Of a DNA stretch of 64,000 bases, positions 12,173 through 24,432 are shown piece after piece. A program made the translations under genes and the position numbers. The notes under the pieces were generated by a model. It was not told the origin of the DNA. It was given only the letters and a program-made list of their open reading frames with translations, and did not search any database. How positions within the stretch are numbered: the stretch's first letter is position 1; each line of letters begins with the position of its first letter. Origin of the DNA: Chelonoidis abingdonii (lineage: Eukaryota; Chordata; Testudines; Testudinidae); the NCBI RefSeq assembly GCF_003597395.2, contig NC_133770.1, positions 6,010,038 to 6,074,037 of the forward strand. Direction: 5' to 3'.

Positions 12173-13232
12173 ATTTTAACACCAAGTCCTGACTCTCAGC
12201 ACACTTTCAGTTTCTGTTGAATTTGGAGTAGCCCTGACTTCAGCTACCTAAACCCACTGCCACAAACCTGTGGTCAGCTATGGGATCATTACCCATCAAA
12301 TCTGCCATTTGAGATGTGGATTCACTTCCTCCCTATGGGGTCTGCCCTGTTGCAACTTACCTGATATAATTCTTAAGACACTAGTAACCTTATGTAACGT
12401 GGTTTAAAGTTCTGATCTTGGGTACATGGGTATATTTGCCCAAGAACTGGTTTTGTGGTACTTGAATTATATTGTACCATGTATCTGAAATCAGAATCAT
12501 ACCTGAAGTGTGTGAAACCCTTTTTATCTTGCCAAGTGTTCTTGGGGAACTGTGGTGACCTTCTGGATATATTCTGTCCTGTGTTTTATCATGGCACTAA
12601 GAGTTAACTGCTTCTGTCCAACTTTCACCTGTTAGAGTATTGCATATTGTCTTTTGGGCTAACTGTCAGGCCAAGATACTACAGCTCTGAAATGGCTGAT
12701 AAGTCTTAAGATTTTTAGGCTACAGGAAGGCACCTAGTAAAGTACCATATTCTAGATTAAAGGGGGACGCATAGTTAGCCTGTCTCCTGATCCTTTAGAC
12801 TTTCTGTGGGAGCTGGGTCTGTCTTCCCATCAACTTTGTCCCATCACCAAAGCAAGAAGACAGCAAGGTGAATTTTCAGGTACTTCCAAGCTCTCTAAAG
12901 CTGTTTTTTCATTGAGTTGTGGAACTTGAGTCATCTGCAATAATAGTGTCATAGGAGGGGTGGATGGGAGGTTATGAAATCTCGTAACTTAAGCTATGTC
13001 CTCCCCGATCTTGATGGTGACCCCCTTGTAATTTCAACCATTTCCATCCAGCTTCTCAGGGCAGCAAGGAGCTTGTTAACATCACCAGCTGACCATGTGT
13101 CTCCTTTTCTCAACTCCGTGCTGAAGAAGGGAGAGAACGTAGCGTGCATACTGTGAAGAAACAGGAAGATGGTTGGGAAGCTGGATGATGCATGAGAAAT
13201 ATAATAGGTGAAAAGAGGACAGAGGTGGTTAA

Positions 13233-13318
13233 CTCATTGATGCCGACGTTATTTTGGTGCGTCCATTGCCGGCAATGGACGTCGCTCCGGGAAAATCCCT
13301 ACTCCTGGCATGAAAGGA
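13233..13318. mobile_element. 86-bp piggyBac-like MITE with TTAA duplication
   Basis: The element is bounded by TTAA at 13229-13232 and again at 13319-13322, the target-site signature of piggyBac transposons. The ends CTCATTGATGCC and GGCATGAAAGGA are imperfect inverted repeats and recall vertebrate piggyBac MITEs that begin TTAACCCTTT. The centre is a perfect palindrome, 13260-13281. It is too small to code for anything and would have been moved in trans. Confidence 0.6.
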
Positions 13319-15224
13319 TTAAGTGAGCTATCTTTTTATATACCTCTATACACAGGACAGCTGCCTTTGGTTGCAAGGCCTCGTACGTTTTGACTCTTGA
13401 ACCCATGAGGAGTATTGGCTGATAATACATACCTCACTGCAACACAAACATTCACAATATCCAGTGGGGTAAATTTTCAAAATAGGCTTTTGCACACAGT
13501 TCCTATTGGAAGAGGAAATGGTGCATATATCTCCTGATGCTGAAAATGTACTGTAAAAGTCAGTGAACACACAGTAGGTAACAGGTGGTGGTTAAATTCA
13601 GTACTTATATGCTCTTTAGCCTGTGCAAGAACCTGGACTGTGCTATTGTACAACAGGATTCAAAGGAAACAGGTAAGGCCCCGTGGGACTGATGAGTACC
13701 TAGTGACATTTATTATGAATACTGCATGGTGTGTGATGGCTAATGATTCCAGTGCTTTTCACCTAGTGGTATCTGAGGGGGCTGATGATCTTGACCATTA
13801 ACGCTAATTTGTGAGGTGTTTTCACACTCATTAACATCCATTAAAAGCATATGATGTTAGGAGGTTCACAAATAATATATAGGAAAGGCCTGAGCTTTCC
13901 TCAACAGGTTCTTTTGATTCTGGTGGTCTTCCTTAATCTTTCATAAAATAAAGACTTATAATTATTACTTTAAGTTTAGTTGTATCATTTTAACAGTGCT
14001 GATATTTTGAAGACAGTCTAGCTGTTGAGGATTTGTAGCTGAGACTGCCTCTGTCTGGGTTTGAACTCAGCAGCCTTAAAGTATTAGAAATATTAGTTTC
14101 AATTTAGTTGTATATTGTTTCTTTCATACAAAGGCTTTACAAAGAGAATTTAGTTACTTTAACAGAAATGGCAATAGCAACTCAATTTGTAGTGTTGTAA
14201 TAAAATTAGTATCATATACACACTTCCCTGGGGCTGGTGGTGCTAAATTCTTCTGGCATCTTTCTTCACAATACTTTTGGGTGTGCAGATGATCTCATAA
14301 CCTTCTTGATGAGAGGTCAGAAGCATTAGGTTGTAGCTGTTAGTTAGGCTTCCTAGAGCATGCACTTAAAGTATTGCATACTCATTTTTGAGTACCTTTC
14401 TGAACTGGGTATCTCATGGGATTAGTAAAGGTTAAATTAGCTTTGAACTCTGGCTCACAGTTGCAAATATTTCTGGGGTCAGCAGTGGTTAAGTAATTGT
14501 CCTAGTTTGGCCTAGTGAGATGGATTTGGTCTCTGTTGCAGTCCGCTTCGCAGTATCAGATAAAAGAGCCCCTGTTCATTTAGAACAAAATCACAAATAG
14601 CATGATTGTTAGCAGCCTGAGCAGAGACGGGAAGGACTGACTGGCTCATGCAGACTGAACCTATCCTCTCGCCCCTAGAAGTGGTCTTTCCAAGTCATAA
14701 CTGAGGCACATGGGTAGAGCAATGTTGAGAAACTTTACAAGTACAATTTCTCAAGCCATACCTATTCTATAGATAACAGACTTCATCTCCCAAGATGGCT
14801 GTCTTGCAGCTTATACAAATACCAAGCTCAAATTAAGAAAAATATGAATTATGAAAATATAGTTGCTGCTTAGTGGGTAATCTAACTCAACCGTGTTTGC
14901 ATTTATTTAGCCTTCACTGCCCACACCTCCTTGCATAGTTTTTCTTTCCCCCCTCAGTAGCTCTTGCAATAACAAATGTTACTTTGTAGCTCATGGCATC
15001 CACAGAATGACTAGAGGAGAAAGGGGAGAGTTGTTCAAGGAAAAGGAGAGCAACACGTGATACAGACAAGCAGGGAAGAGGAAAGTGGAATGTGGGGAGA
15101 AGGGAAGGGAGTTATGACTGGGATGGAGAAAGGATTCAGAATAAATAAGGGAAGAGAACACAATAGCAATTAGATTTGATTCAGTGGCTGTAAAAGAAGC
15201 CAATGTTTTCAGTGAAATAGGCTA

Positions 15225-15492
15225 AGGCCTGGGCTATACTAGTGGGAGGGTTTGAACTAAGATACACAATGTCAGCTTCGCTATTCGTATAGCTGAAGTC
15301 AAAGTATCTTAGTTCGACTTACCTGGGCGTCCTCATGGCGGCGAGTCAGCCGCTGCAGCTCCCCCATCGACTCAGCTTACTCCTGCTGAGGTGGAGTACG
15401 GGCGTCGATTCAGGATCAATTTATCGTGTCTAGATGAGACGCAATAAATTGATCCCCAATACAGCGAACACTGCCAGTATAGACGTACGCTT
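15225..15492. mobile_element. Turtle-type MITE with CTATACT / AGTATAG ends
   Basis: Starts near 'gcctgggctatactag' and ends near 'cagtatagacgtac', an imperfect terminal inverted repeat. The interior includes 'caatttatcgtgtctag', shared with the related copy at 59050-59343 and partly with 35240-35490. Non-coding. Boundaries approximate. Confidence 0.6.
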
Positions 15493-16816
15493 AGAGAATA
15501 AGCAAAACAAGGTAGAGAGGATGAGGAGAAACAATAGCCAGAGGAGAGAGGGACAGAAATAGAAATGATAAATGCGATGCTGTGCATTGCATGTAGGTTA
15601 GTGGAATTATATGTGCACATATTATTTCCTATATTTTATTGTGTTCCTCTGGAGAGCATCTGCTCGCTCTGTTTTGGCACTGAAGAGCGGAATGTTGATG
15701 AAACTTAAGTTTCTTCTTATTCTTCAGCTTGTAGTTAGGCATAGACAGATCTTTAAAAAGTCCAAGCAACTGATAATTTCTACCCTTAATTTGCAAACTT
15801 TGCCAAGTGACACAAGTTCCAGAGAAGTGTTTGTGTGATTCTGTAGCTGCACAAACTGCAGTGCAATGGATTTGTAGGCATGAAAGTGACTGTACCCAGT
15901 TTTATTGATGAGTTTCAAATACACAGATTTCTCGTAATCAAAAGATGGAAAAAGTTCAAAATTGTCAAATAAGCAGTTACTCTGCTGCAGTTTTCTAGCA
16001 TGCTGAGATACCTATGTGGATAAATTATTACCTTTTTAGCGTTCTCCCCACATAGTAACATTTGTTCATCCATGTTCATTATGCTAGACCAGCTTTCTCC
16101 CTTGATTTGTTGAGTTGTACTCTTTCCTTGTTGTACTGTAACTTTCATACATTCATATTCATTGTCTTAATTGTCCAGTGTCCTTTCTTCGTCCGTGTTC
16201 TATCCTGCTAAATAGGAAAAAAAAAAATTAAACTCTATATTGGCGAGACATTAAAAGAAAATTCCATTAAATTTGATACTCCTTCCTTAGAGCTGCAGAA
16301 TGATCTCAAATATGCTACCTTACCTAGACCCAATAGAGTGATTTAGGAACAGTCTGGCAGTCTTAACTCTCACTTTTCCTTTAGTTTAAATTAGACCTTT
16401 AGGGTTAATATTTTTTGTGTTTAATTTTCTGTGTATCCTGTTAAACAAAAATTGTTCTGAAAGAGGGTAGAAAAGTGTTTGGACATTGTTATGGCGCTTG
16501 CATTGATTCAGTCATTATGTATATGCAAGTTAGACACTTAATTTTCAAAAAATGAAATCAGCCTTTCACTGGCATTCTATCTGGTTTGCATCTCCTTTGA
16601 TCACCATGTGGTTTTCATAGAATAATTTTGATCCATCACTTTGTATAACGTGTCTGCGTGCCAGAACACTTGACTAGTGGATCCTTCAAAATCTGATGGA
16701 CCCTGACATGCAGACCTGGGAAGAAGCCCCTGGAGCATCTTTTTCATTGCCATGTGCTGGTTCAGGATTGTCTTCTGCCTTAAACTTTTAAGTTGTTAAA
16801 GAGGGATGTAAGATTT

Positions 16817-17115
16817 GCCATATCAGATTAGATCATTGATCCATCAGGTCTGCTATCCCGCCTATAACGGGGGTCAATATCTTTTGCTTCAGAGGAAGAT
16901 GTACCAACAAGTCAATTGTGCTATGTTGTGCATGGGGAGGTCAAGCACCTTCCTGACCCCTTGCAGCATGACCTCCTTCACACCCTGAACCATGAGGCTA
17001 GATTACCTTTATTTTTCAGCTTTGCAGACCAAATATTTTTAATACTCATAAAATACCCATCTGTTTTAAAGTACAGCCATAGAACTTGGATATGTGATGA
17101 CCTGCAGCAGTAAAT
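16817..17115 (-). mobile_element. Diverged CR1-like LINE 3' fragment
   Basis: Minus-strand resemblance to the CR1 tail: 'gattagatcattgatccatcaggtctgctatccc' has the shape of the usual '...tggaccattggtctgacccagtat' motif in reverse orientation. It is old and diverged, and boundaries are loose. The open frame at 16916-17113 is a by-product. Confidence 0.45.
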
Positions 17116-18100
17116 TGCATAAACTGACAATATACTGCATGAAGCCATATTCCCTTAATTTGTTGTAAATTTACTGGTGCTGTTTTTATTAGATGAGCCC
17201 TTGTTCTTGTCATAGTCTTTGTAGCCCTAGAAAACCTCTAGTAACCATGTTTCTGTAACAAGAGCGCTGCACAGATACAAAAATTTGGATTCACATTAGA
17301 CCTGCAAAGATGCAGATCCACACAGATATAAAGTGGATATCTGCAGATTTGCAGGGCTCTATCAGTAACCTGCCTTGGCAAAGTTCATTATCTAATTGGC
17401 CTAATGGTTTGTGGGGCTTGGGGAATCCAGTTCCTAGAGTCTAACCTACTTCTTCCCTCTTACTTTCAGGCTGTTTCTATTTTAGCCACTAGATGGCTCA
17501 TTTTGGGTACTGCAGTTTTTTATGGTTATCCTACCCAATTTTTGTGTTTCCTGAGAGCTGCATGTGTTAAATGTCAACAGGACCATTGTATTACAAATCT
17601 TATTATGTAAATTCCCTTGGAAATTGATAGGATGTAGTGTAACACGCAGTATAGACTAGCTCTTCCCCATCCATGACCCAAGTAAATGGGGTTCTTCTGG
17701 ACAACAGTATGGTGGTGGTGATGGTGGGGGTGCTGAAATTGTTGGCAGTGCACACAGCTGCTGCTACTCCAGTTGCTGGCACTGGATCTACATAGTGTCC
17801 TTAAGCCTACCACTTCCTCCAGTATGAAGAGGCATAGACGAAAAAGCCTGGCATTGCTTCTCCTCAATATCCTTCGTAATGGAGAGAGAGGGCATGGACA
17901 TCATCTAGCCTTTCTGCAGTGTCTTTATTGTTCATAGTTGCTCCCTTTATACTTTGGTGGCCAACAGATTTATATATTCTTCACAAGCTTCCTGCTTCTG
18001 TTGCACTTAAAGAATTTCTTCTCTGCAGTCTTGTGATTTCTTTGTGTAGTGTAAAGAACAAGGAGTACTTGTGGCACTTGAGACTGAAAAATTTATTTGG

Positions 18101-18136
18101 GCATAAGCTTTCGTGGGCTAAAACCCACTTCATCGG
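18101..18136 (-). ncRNA. Hammerhead-ribozyme-like core in Penelope tail
   Basis: On the minus strand the order is CCGATGA, a stem II pair (GTGGG / CCCAC) around TTTTA, then GAAA, then GCTTATGC, which can form a 2-bp stem III with a 4-nt loop. The hammerhead consensus is CUGANGA...GAAA, and here position 4 is C instead of U. Hammerhead motifs are known in Penelope-like terminal repeats. I could not confirm a stem I, so activity is doubtful. Confidence 0.4.
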
Positions 18137-18426
18137 ATGCATCCGGTGGAAAATACTGTAGGAAGATATATACACACAGAGAACATGAAAAAATAAGTGT
18201 TGCCGTACCACTCTAACAAGACTAATCAATTAAGGTGGGCTATTAGCAGCAGGAGAAAAAAAAAGTTTGTAGTGATAATCAGGATTGCCCATTTCAAACA
18301 GTTGACAAGAAGGTATGAGTAACAGTAGGGGAAAAATTAGCATGGGAAATGGTCTTTACTTTGTGTAATGACCCATCCACTCCCAGTCTTTATTCAAGCC
18401 TAATTTAATGGTATCCAGTTTGCAAA

Positions 18427-19370
18427 TTAGTTCCAGTCCTGCAGCTTCTCGTTGGACTCTGTTTTTCGGGTTTTTTGGTAGAGAATTGCGACTTTTAAGT
18501 CTGAGTGACCAGTGTGGTTGAAGTGTTCTCCGACTGGTTTTTTAGTGTTATAATTCTTGACGTCTGATTTGTGTCCATTTATTCTTTTGCATAGAGACTG
18601 TCCGGTCTGGCCAATGTACGTGGCAGAAGGGCATTGCTGGCACATGATGGCATGTATCACATTGGTAGATGTGCAGGTAAACAAGCCTCTGATAGTGTGG
18701 CTGATGTGGTTAGGTCCTATGGTGGTGTCCCCTGAATAGATACATGGACAGAGTTGGCAACGGGCTTTGTAGCAAGGATAGGTTCCTGGGTTAGTGTTTT
18801 TGCTGTGTGGTCTGTGGTTGCTGGTGAGTATTTGCTTCAGGTTGGGGGGCTGTCTGTAAGCAAGGACTGGCCTGTCTCTCTCAGCCTGTGAGAGTGAGGG
18901 ATCATCTTTCAGGATAGGTTGTAGTTCCTTGATGATGCCCTGGAGAGGTTTTAGTTGGGGGCTGAAGGTGACGGATAGTGGTGGTCTGTTACTTTATTTG
19001 TTGGGCCTGTCCTGGAGCAGGTGATTTCTGGGCATTCTTCTGGCTCTGTCAGTCTGTTTCTTCACTTTAGCAGGTGGGTATTGTAGTTTTAAGAATGCTT
19101 GATAAAGATCTTGTAGGTGTTTGCCTCCGTCTGAGAGATTGGAGCAAATGCAGTTTCTTGACTGTAGACATTGGGTCATGTGATGTGGTCTGGATGAAAA
19201 CTGGAGGCATGTAGGTAAGTACAGTGGTCAGTAGGTTTCCGATATAGTGTGGTGTTTATGTGACCATCGCTTATTAGGACTGTAATGTCCAGGAAGTGGA
19301 TCTCTTGTGTGGACTGGTCCAGGCTGAGGTTGATGGTGGGATGGAGCTATTTCAGATGTCGTTCTTCTCG
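18427..19370 (-). pseudogene. Penelope-like RT / GIY-YIG endonuclease remnant
   Basis: The reading starts in the distal reverse transcriptase (EIHFLDITVLISDGHINTTL) and passes through the thumb-like region FLKLQYPPAKVKKQTDRARR and the linker PPNLKQILTSNHRP. It then shows a Cys cluster (CYKARCQLCPC) and the GIY-YIG-type motif (ATYIGQTGQSLCKRINGHKS, with downstream EHFNHTGH). The copy is broken: a frame change near 19175 and an in-frame stop at about 18991-18993 separate the parts. From there to 18427 the frame is open. In intact elements the protein copies its RNA and nicks the target, so this copy is inferred dead. Confidence 0.78.
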
Positions 19371-19744
19371 ATCTTTTGTTAACTTCAAACTACATATCTC
19401 GCCTTGGTGCAAAAATAGGGCGAGGACAGACTTAGCATTTTAATAATGTTCTTACCACAGGAAGTTCCCTGTGATTTTTTTCTATAAACACAATCATAAA
19501 CCCAGCACAGGTTTTTTGATCCACAGATACATGATAGTAATACATGAATAAGAGCATATGAAAAAGTATTTAGACTTTTCTGTGGCTCTTCTCATTGTAC
19601 TAGGTGAGCATCAAAAACATCACTGAATTTATCCTAACCACCTGTATAAGGAAGGCAAGTAATATTGGCCCCAATCTACACGTAAGGAACTCAAAGGGCA
19701 AGGAACTCAAAGGGCTCGTCTTTACTGCATTGTTAGCTGGAGAT

Positions 19745-20580
19745 ATAACTTGAGTTTTGCCCCTGTGACGGTGCTGCCCATGGGAGCCAGCTGAGGTCAC
19801 TCAATCAGGGTGAACTGCAAACAACACGAGGCAGACAAACCCCAAAGGCTGGTGGTTATTCCAATACTTAGATTTACCAACCAGCACAAAACATCTTCTA
19901 TAGTACCTCACTGGTTACTTAGAAGTTTAAACCACGCAGTTCCCTTAAAGTGCCCAGCCTCAGGCCTCCATCCAGACACACCTGTCAAACGTATGATGAT
20001 TCCTGAAAATCTTACTTCATCATATAAAAGAAAAGGTTCTTCCAATCCCAAAGGATCAGCCACATACCCAGGTCCAATTACAGCTTAGATTTTACCCACA
20101 ATACACGCTACAGCCAATTCTTATTAACTAAGCTAAAACTTATTAGAAAAGAAAAGAGAGTGAGTGTTGGTTAAAAGATTAATATACATATAGACTTAAG
20201 GTTCAGATACATAGTAGAAGTGAGCTTGTAGTAGCCAAAAGTCCTTTTAGAAATAGTCCATAGGTTATAGTCCAATGTCCATATTCGGGGTGTCTCCAGA
20301 CAATGACTGGGGATCTCAATCCTTGTGCCTTAAGGCTTCCCCCTTTTGAAACCCAAAGCAGATCTGAGGTGAAGCAGGATCGTATCCCAGGCTGCTTATA
20401 CATTGCCAGCAGCCTTTTGGCCTGAGAAAACAATAGGCTTAACTCCTTCTCCTAAACATCCTGGCAATTAGCACAGAGTAATTTATCCATTAAACAGTTC
20501 AGATACAGGTTACCACAACCTTCAAAGAGACACATAGACAATAATACTATTTCACATTAACCAAACGGGCTTATATATTA
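19745..20580. repeat. Unclassified repeat, possibly LTR/ERV-derived
   Basis: A non-coding block beginning around 'cccctgtgacggtgctgccc' and running into the corrupted region at about 20585. Its texture (many short pyrimidine/purine motifs, no LINE or MITE signature) suggests retroviral LTR or untranslated sequence. Because the right side is lost in bad sequence, no second LTR or duplication can be checked. A 15-mer, AAGGAACTCAAAGGG, is repeated in tandem just before it, at about 19683-19717. Confidence 0.3.
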
Positions 20581-20584
20581 TAGG

Positions 20585-23500
20585 GTCTTCCCAAAAATTT
20601 TTTTCTTAAATTTAAATCTGATATTTATGCTAAAAAAAAAAACTTATCTATGGGGGCAAAAGGAAAAACGAACAAAAGGAAGGGAAGGGGGATTGTTGGG
20701 GTTAAAAAAAGGGATTTAATATGGTTTTGTTGGGTTTAAAAAGAACATTAATAAATAGCATAATAGAACCTTGTTAAGGTATATCAGAATTTAACATAGT
20801 TGTTTAAGGAAGGTTTTGAAAGGCTTTTGGGGGGGTTTTAAGGTAGCCAAAAAAAAAGTTTCCCTTTTAAAAGAAAATTAGTTTTCCCAAAAATAGGGGG
20901 TTTAATTTAGTATGTTCTCTCATACTATTACTCCGGGCATTATTCGGTGTCGTTTTTTTCCTCCCAGGGAAACATTTAATGGAACTGGGGGATTCCCTTC
21001 AAAATTTCTCTCTTCTTTGGGGGGGGGGCCCTTAAAAGGGGGCCCTTCGCCCCCCCCTTTTTGTAAACCCCCCAAAAAGGGGCGGTGCAGATCCTTTGAG
21101 AGGTGGGAAAGCCAGGATTTTCGGTTATTTTTTCCCCTCAGGGCTGGGGGCTGACCTTTAACATTTATGCCGCATTGCAAAAAAAGGGGGGGCCTTTTGT
21201 GGGCCCCCCCCGGAAGGGAAAAAAAAAACAAAACAAATAGGGGGCTTTTAAACTTTTCTCTTTCCCCCCCCCTCCTTTCCTAAACAACATCCCTTTGGGG
21301 GGCAAAATATTTATAGCATATATCTCTATTATGTAATTTAAAATTCCCTCTAATCATTTAAATATCAAGTTATTCCCAAATATATACAAAAAATTACAGG
21401 GTTTTTTTTAAAAACCCAAAAAACCTTCAATATTATATATATCTATATCTATTAAAGGGACCAAATAAATTACCAAATTTTCCCCCCCCCATTCGCAAGT
21501 TGTGTTTCTTCCCCCCCTAAATTTGTTTTTTTAAATTAAATTCCCCCCCTTTTTTTTGATCTTTTGGGGTATATCCTTTATTAAAAACTTATAAAGGGGG
21601 CCAATACGCCATTATATTATAAACCCCAAAGGTTGGGGAAAAAAAACTTGGTTTTGGGGTTTTACATGCCTTACCAAAAATCAACAATGGGGGAAAACCT
21701 TGGATAGGGCAAAAAACACTCTCCCCCTTTCCTACCTCCTTTTAAAACAAATTTTGCCCAAGGGAACTTTTGCGCCTTTCCAAAACTTTCTTAATTTTTT
21801 TCCTTTTTTATCTCTAATCTCTATAGCAATATATCCTATATATATAATACTCTTCAACCATTTATTTTTTCCCCCTTTCTTAAAGGGGAATTTCGCTTTT
21901 TTTTTGTGGCCCCACCCTTATAAAGGGAAAAAACTATAACCAAAAAACAAAGGGGGACCGGTTTTTTGGGAGGCGTGGAGGCCCGTTGATTCTCGGTCTG
22001 GGCGTGAAATTAAACCCAACCTGGATTTCGGGGTTTGCTAGTCCCCCGCCGTCAAGCAGACCGCAAAAAAGGCAGGTAAGTTTGGGGGGGGAAAAACAAA
22101 AAGATTATTCCCCAGGGGGGCCACCAAAAGGTAAAAGGGTAATTAAATATTGGATGCTCAGCCCCTTTTAAGCCTAGAGACCCCCCAAAAAAGCCTTTAA
22201 AGGGGAAAGAATAAAACGGAAGGGTTTTTAAACGTGTTTCCAGGTTTTTTCAAGGGTGGAGAGGGGGGTGAAGGGGGAAAAAAAAAGCGGCCTGGTTTTT
22301 TCTTAAGGGCCAAGTAAAAAAAAGAAAGGTTTGGGGGTTTTGAAAAAAAACCCAAAGCGGAAAGGAAAAGAAAGGAAAGAAAGACTGGGTTTTTTTTTTC
22401 CTTTGATAATTGGGGGAGGGGGCAAAAAGGGCCCAATTTTCCAAAACAGGTCCTTGTTGGGTTGTGAAAAGGTTTCCCCCCCCAAAGAGGCCCGCCTTGA
22501 AAATTCTATAGTTTTTTTTCCCAAAAAAGTTAAATTTTTTGCCCCCCAAAAATGAAAAAACTTTTTTTTCTGAAAAGCCCCCTTTTTCAAAAAAAAAAGG
22601 GCAAATTTTTCCCCCCTCCCTTTTCGTTTGAAAAGGTCCCCCCCCCTGGGGTTCCCTTCCTTGAAAAAAAAGTTTTTTTTGTTTATATTTTGCTTGGGCC
22701 AGGGGGAAAGTAATCCCCCCAGACCCTTAAGGTTTTTTTTTTTCCTGGGCTTGAATTTACGTGTTGGGCCCAGGGGGTAGGTTGAAAGTTTTGAAAAAAA
22801 GGGTGCTTTTTTTTTTAAACAACCTAACATAAAGGGGCCCCAGAACCCTTTAAAAAAAGGTGGGGGCCCCTTAATTTCTCCTGGCAAGCAAAAAAAAAAA
22901 AAAAAAAACGTTTCCCAGGCAAGAAGGACCCAGGGGAAACTTTTTCAAAAGAAAGAAAAAAAATGCTTTTGGAGGGGGGGGCTTTTTAAAGTTCATTTCA
23001 TTTTGGCGGCCCAAAAAATTTTGGGGGGGGGGGAAAAACCCACCTTTTTTTTTTTTCAAGCCTTTTCTGGGGGGGGGGGGGGGAAACTCTAACAAAGAAG
23101 GGATTTTTGTGAAAATGGGGGGCTTTTGGGGCCAATTTTACAACAGAAAAAAACCCAAAGTTTTTCCCCTCCTTCCCCTTGCGGGTTTTTTTTCCAACCC
23201 AAAAACCTTTTTTTTCTAAACTTGGCTTTAGAAAACAGGGGGCACCTTTTTTTCTCAACCCCTTTTTTTTTTACCCCTGGGGACAACTTGAACTAAACCC
23301 CTCGGTTATTATCTTCCTCAGGGGGGCCTTGCTTTGCCCCTTGATAGCCCAAAAAATAATTTATTATATTTATAAAACCCTTGCCCCCCCCCTGGGAAAA
23401 AAAAAAAATATTATTTTTCCAACTTTAACCTTTTTGCCGGGTTCTTTTGGGGGACGAAAAGGTTTTGGGTATTTTTTTCCAACCAACCACCGGGAAAAAA

Positions 23501-23645
23501 AGCTTTTCACGGCTTTCCCCAAAAAAAACGGTTTTTTTCTGTTTTAAGTCTAATTTCCCCCCCCCCTATTTTAAAGGGGTTGGCCCCCAACCAAAGGAAA
23601 AAAAAAATTTCCCCCCTTTCCCTTCTGGCTGCCCCTTTGTCAAAA
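20585..23645. other. Probable low-quality assembly segment (homopolymer-ridden)
   Basis: About 3 kb in which almost every few bases form runs of 3-12 identical nucleotides (G, C, A and T alike), unlike anything else in the window. Normal-looking texture resumes abruptly near 23645. This pattern fits uncorrected, error-prone long-read sequence used to close a gap, not biology. Open frames inside it, such as 22303-22887 (194 codons rich in Lys, Phe, Gly and Pro), are artefacts of homopolymers. No gene call should be made here. The true content is unknown and may be the interior of a retroelement, given the flanks. Confidence 0.8.
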
Positions 23646-23722
23646 CGTCTGTTAGTCTATAAGGTGCCACAGGATTCTCTGCTGCTTTTACAGATCCAGA
23701 CTAACACGGCTACCCCTCTGAT
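23646..23722 (+). mobile_element. Penelope-like element tail fragment
   Basis: Contains 'gttagtctataaggtgccac' followed by 'cagactaacacggctacccc' and 'tctgata', the widespread 3'-terminal sequence of the Penelope family seen at 18050-18130. Only the last 75 or so bases are readable; upstream is the corrupted block. Confidence 0.6.
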
Positions 23723-23726
23723 ACTT

Positions 23727-23840
23727 GACAGTTCTTAAGGTTCACCCATGGGTCAGATCAGTCGGTGAGTTAATTAACTCTTTCTGGCCCTGTCACCTTT
23801 CAATGAGATATTATATTACACTCATAACATCACAGCCCCT
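23727..23840. repeat. Possible LTR-type repeat fragment
   Basis: Sequence with 'aaggttcacccatgggtcag' and 'gagttaattaactctttctg' next to the Penelope tail. It may pair with the unclassified repeat at 19745-20580 as the other flank of one interrupted element, but I cannot test this across the damaged block. Confidence 0.3.
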
Positions 23841-24092
23841 GTGTGACTCTCATCCACACACACACCTCTAGATCAAGTGAAGTTGTGCTCTTAAATTCAA
23901 GTTAGCTAGTCCATCGGGACTAATAATGCATGCTGTTAACACTGGAGTTAATAATGCATTTGGGATTTAGCAGCTGGAGTTAGACCTCTTCAGCAGCTAA
24001 TCCAATCACTCTGCTAATATAATCCGTATGTACTGCTGATCAGATCACTCTTTGTAGCTCGTGTTGTTTCACAGTGTGCTTGCACTCCCAGG

Positions 24093-24390
24093 GCAGATCT
24101 ACACTTAAAAAGCTGCGTTAATGCCACTGTACCGGTGCAGTTGCGTTGCTGCAGTGCTTAAGTGAAGACACTCAGATGCTGATGGGAGGGCTTTTCCTGT
24201 TGGCATAGCTAATCTGCCTCTGTGAGAGGCAGTAGCTACGTTGATGGGAGGAGCCCTCCTGCGGACATAGCACTGTCTACATTAGGAGTTAGACTGGTAT
24301 AACTACGTTGCTCAAAGGTGTGGATTTTTCACACCCCTGAGTGACGTAGTTATACCAATAGAAGCCTATAGTGTAGATCTGGCCTCGCAC
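24093..24390. mobile_element. Turtle-type MITE (GTGTAGATC ends)
   Basis: Starts near 'gcagatctacacttaaaaag' and ends near 'tatagtgtagatctggcc', giving inverted ends. The interior has paired motifs such as 'ataactacgttgctcaaagg' and 'cctgagtgacgtagttat' that can fold on themselves. The same family is seen at 34735-35022. Non-coding. Confidence 0.65.
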
Positions 24391-24432
24391 AAGCATCTAG
24401 CTCAAGCAGAGAAACTTGGCTGTGCTAACTTG

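Larger units (their letters stand above)
18050..19370 (-). mobile_element. Penelope-like retroelement, 5'-truncated
   Basis: The minus strand carries, in order, the end of the reverse transcriptase, a Cys-rich linker and a GIY-YIG endonuclease. A 3' tail of about 370 nt follows, containing a hammerhead-like core (18101-18136) and ending near 18050. This order is diagnostic of Penelope-like elements. The 5' end is cut near 19370 within the reverse transcriptase. It lies inside the 29-kb SETD2 intron in antisense orientation. Confidence 0.8.

Noticed and set aside
22303..22887. 194-codon minus-strand open frame
   Set aside because: It lies in the homopolymer-ridden block and is made of Lys/Phe/Gly/Pro runs produced by the base runs, not by coding.
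19745..23840. A complete endogenous retrovirus between 19.7 and 23.8 kb
   Set aside because: The flanks hint at LTR-like sequence, but no gag, pol or env motif can be read in the damaged interior and no paired LTRs were found.
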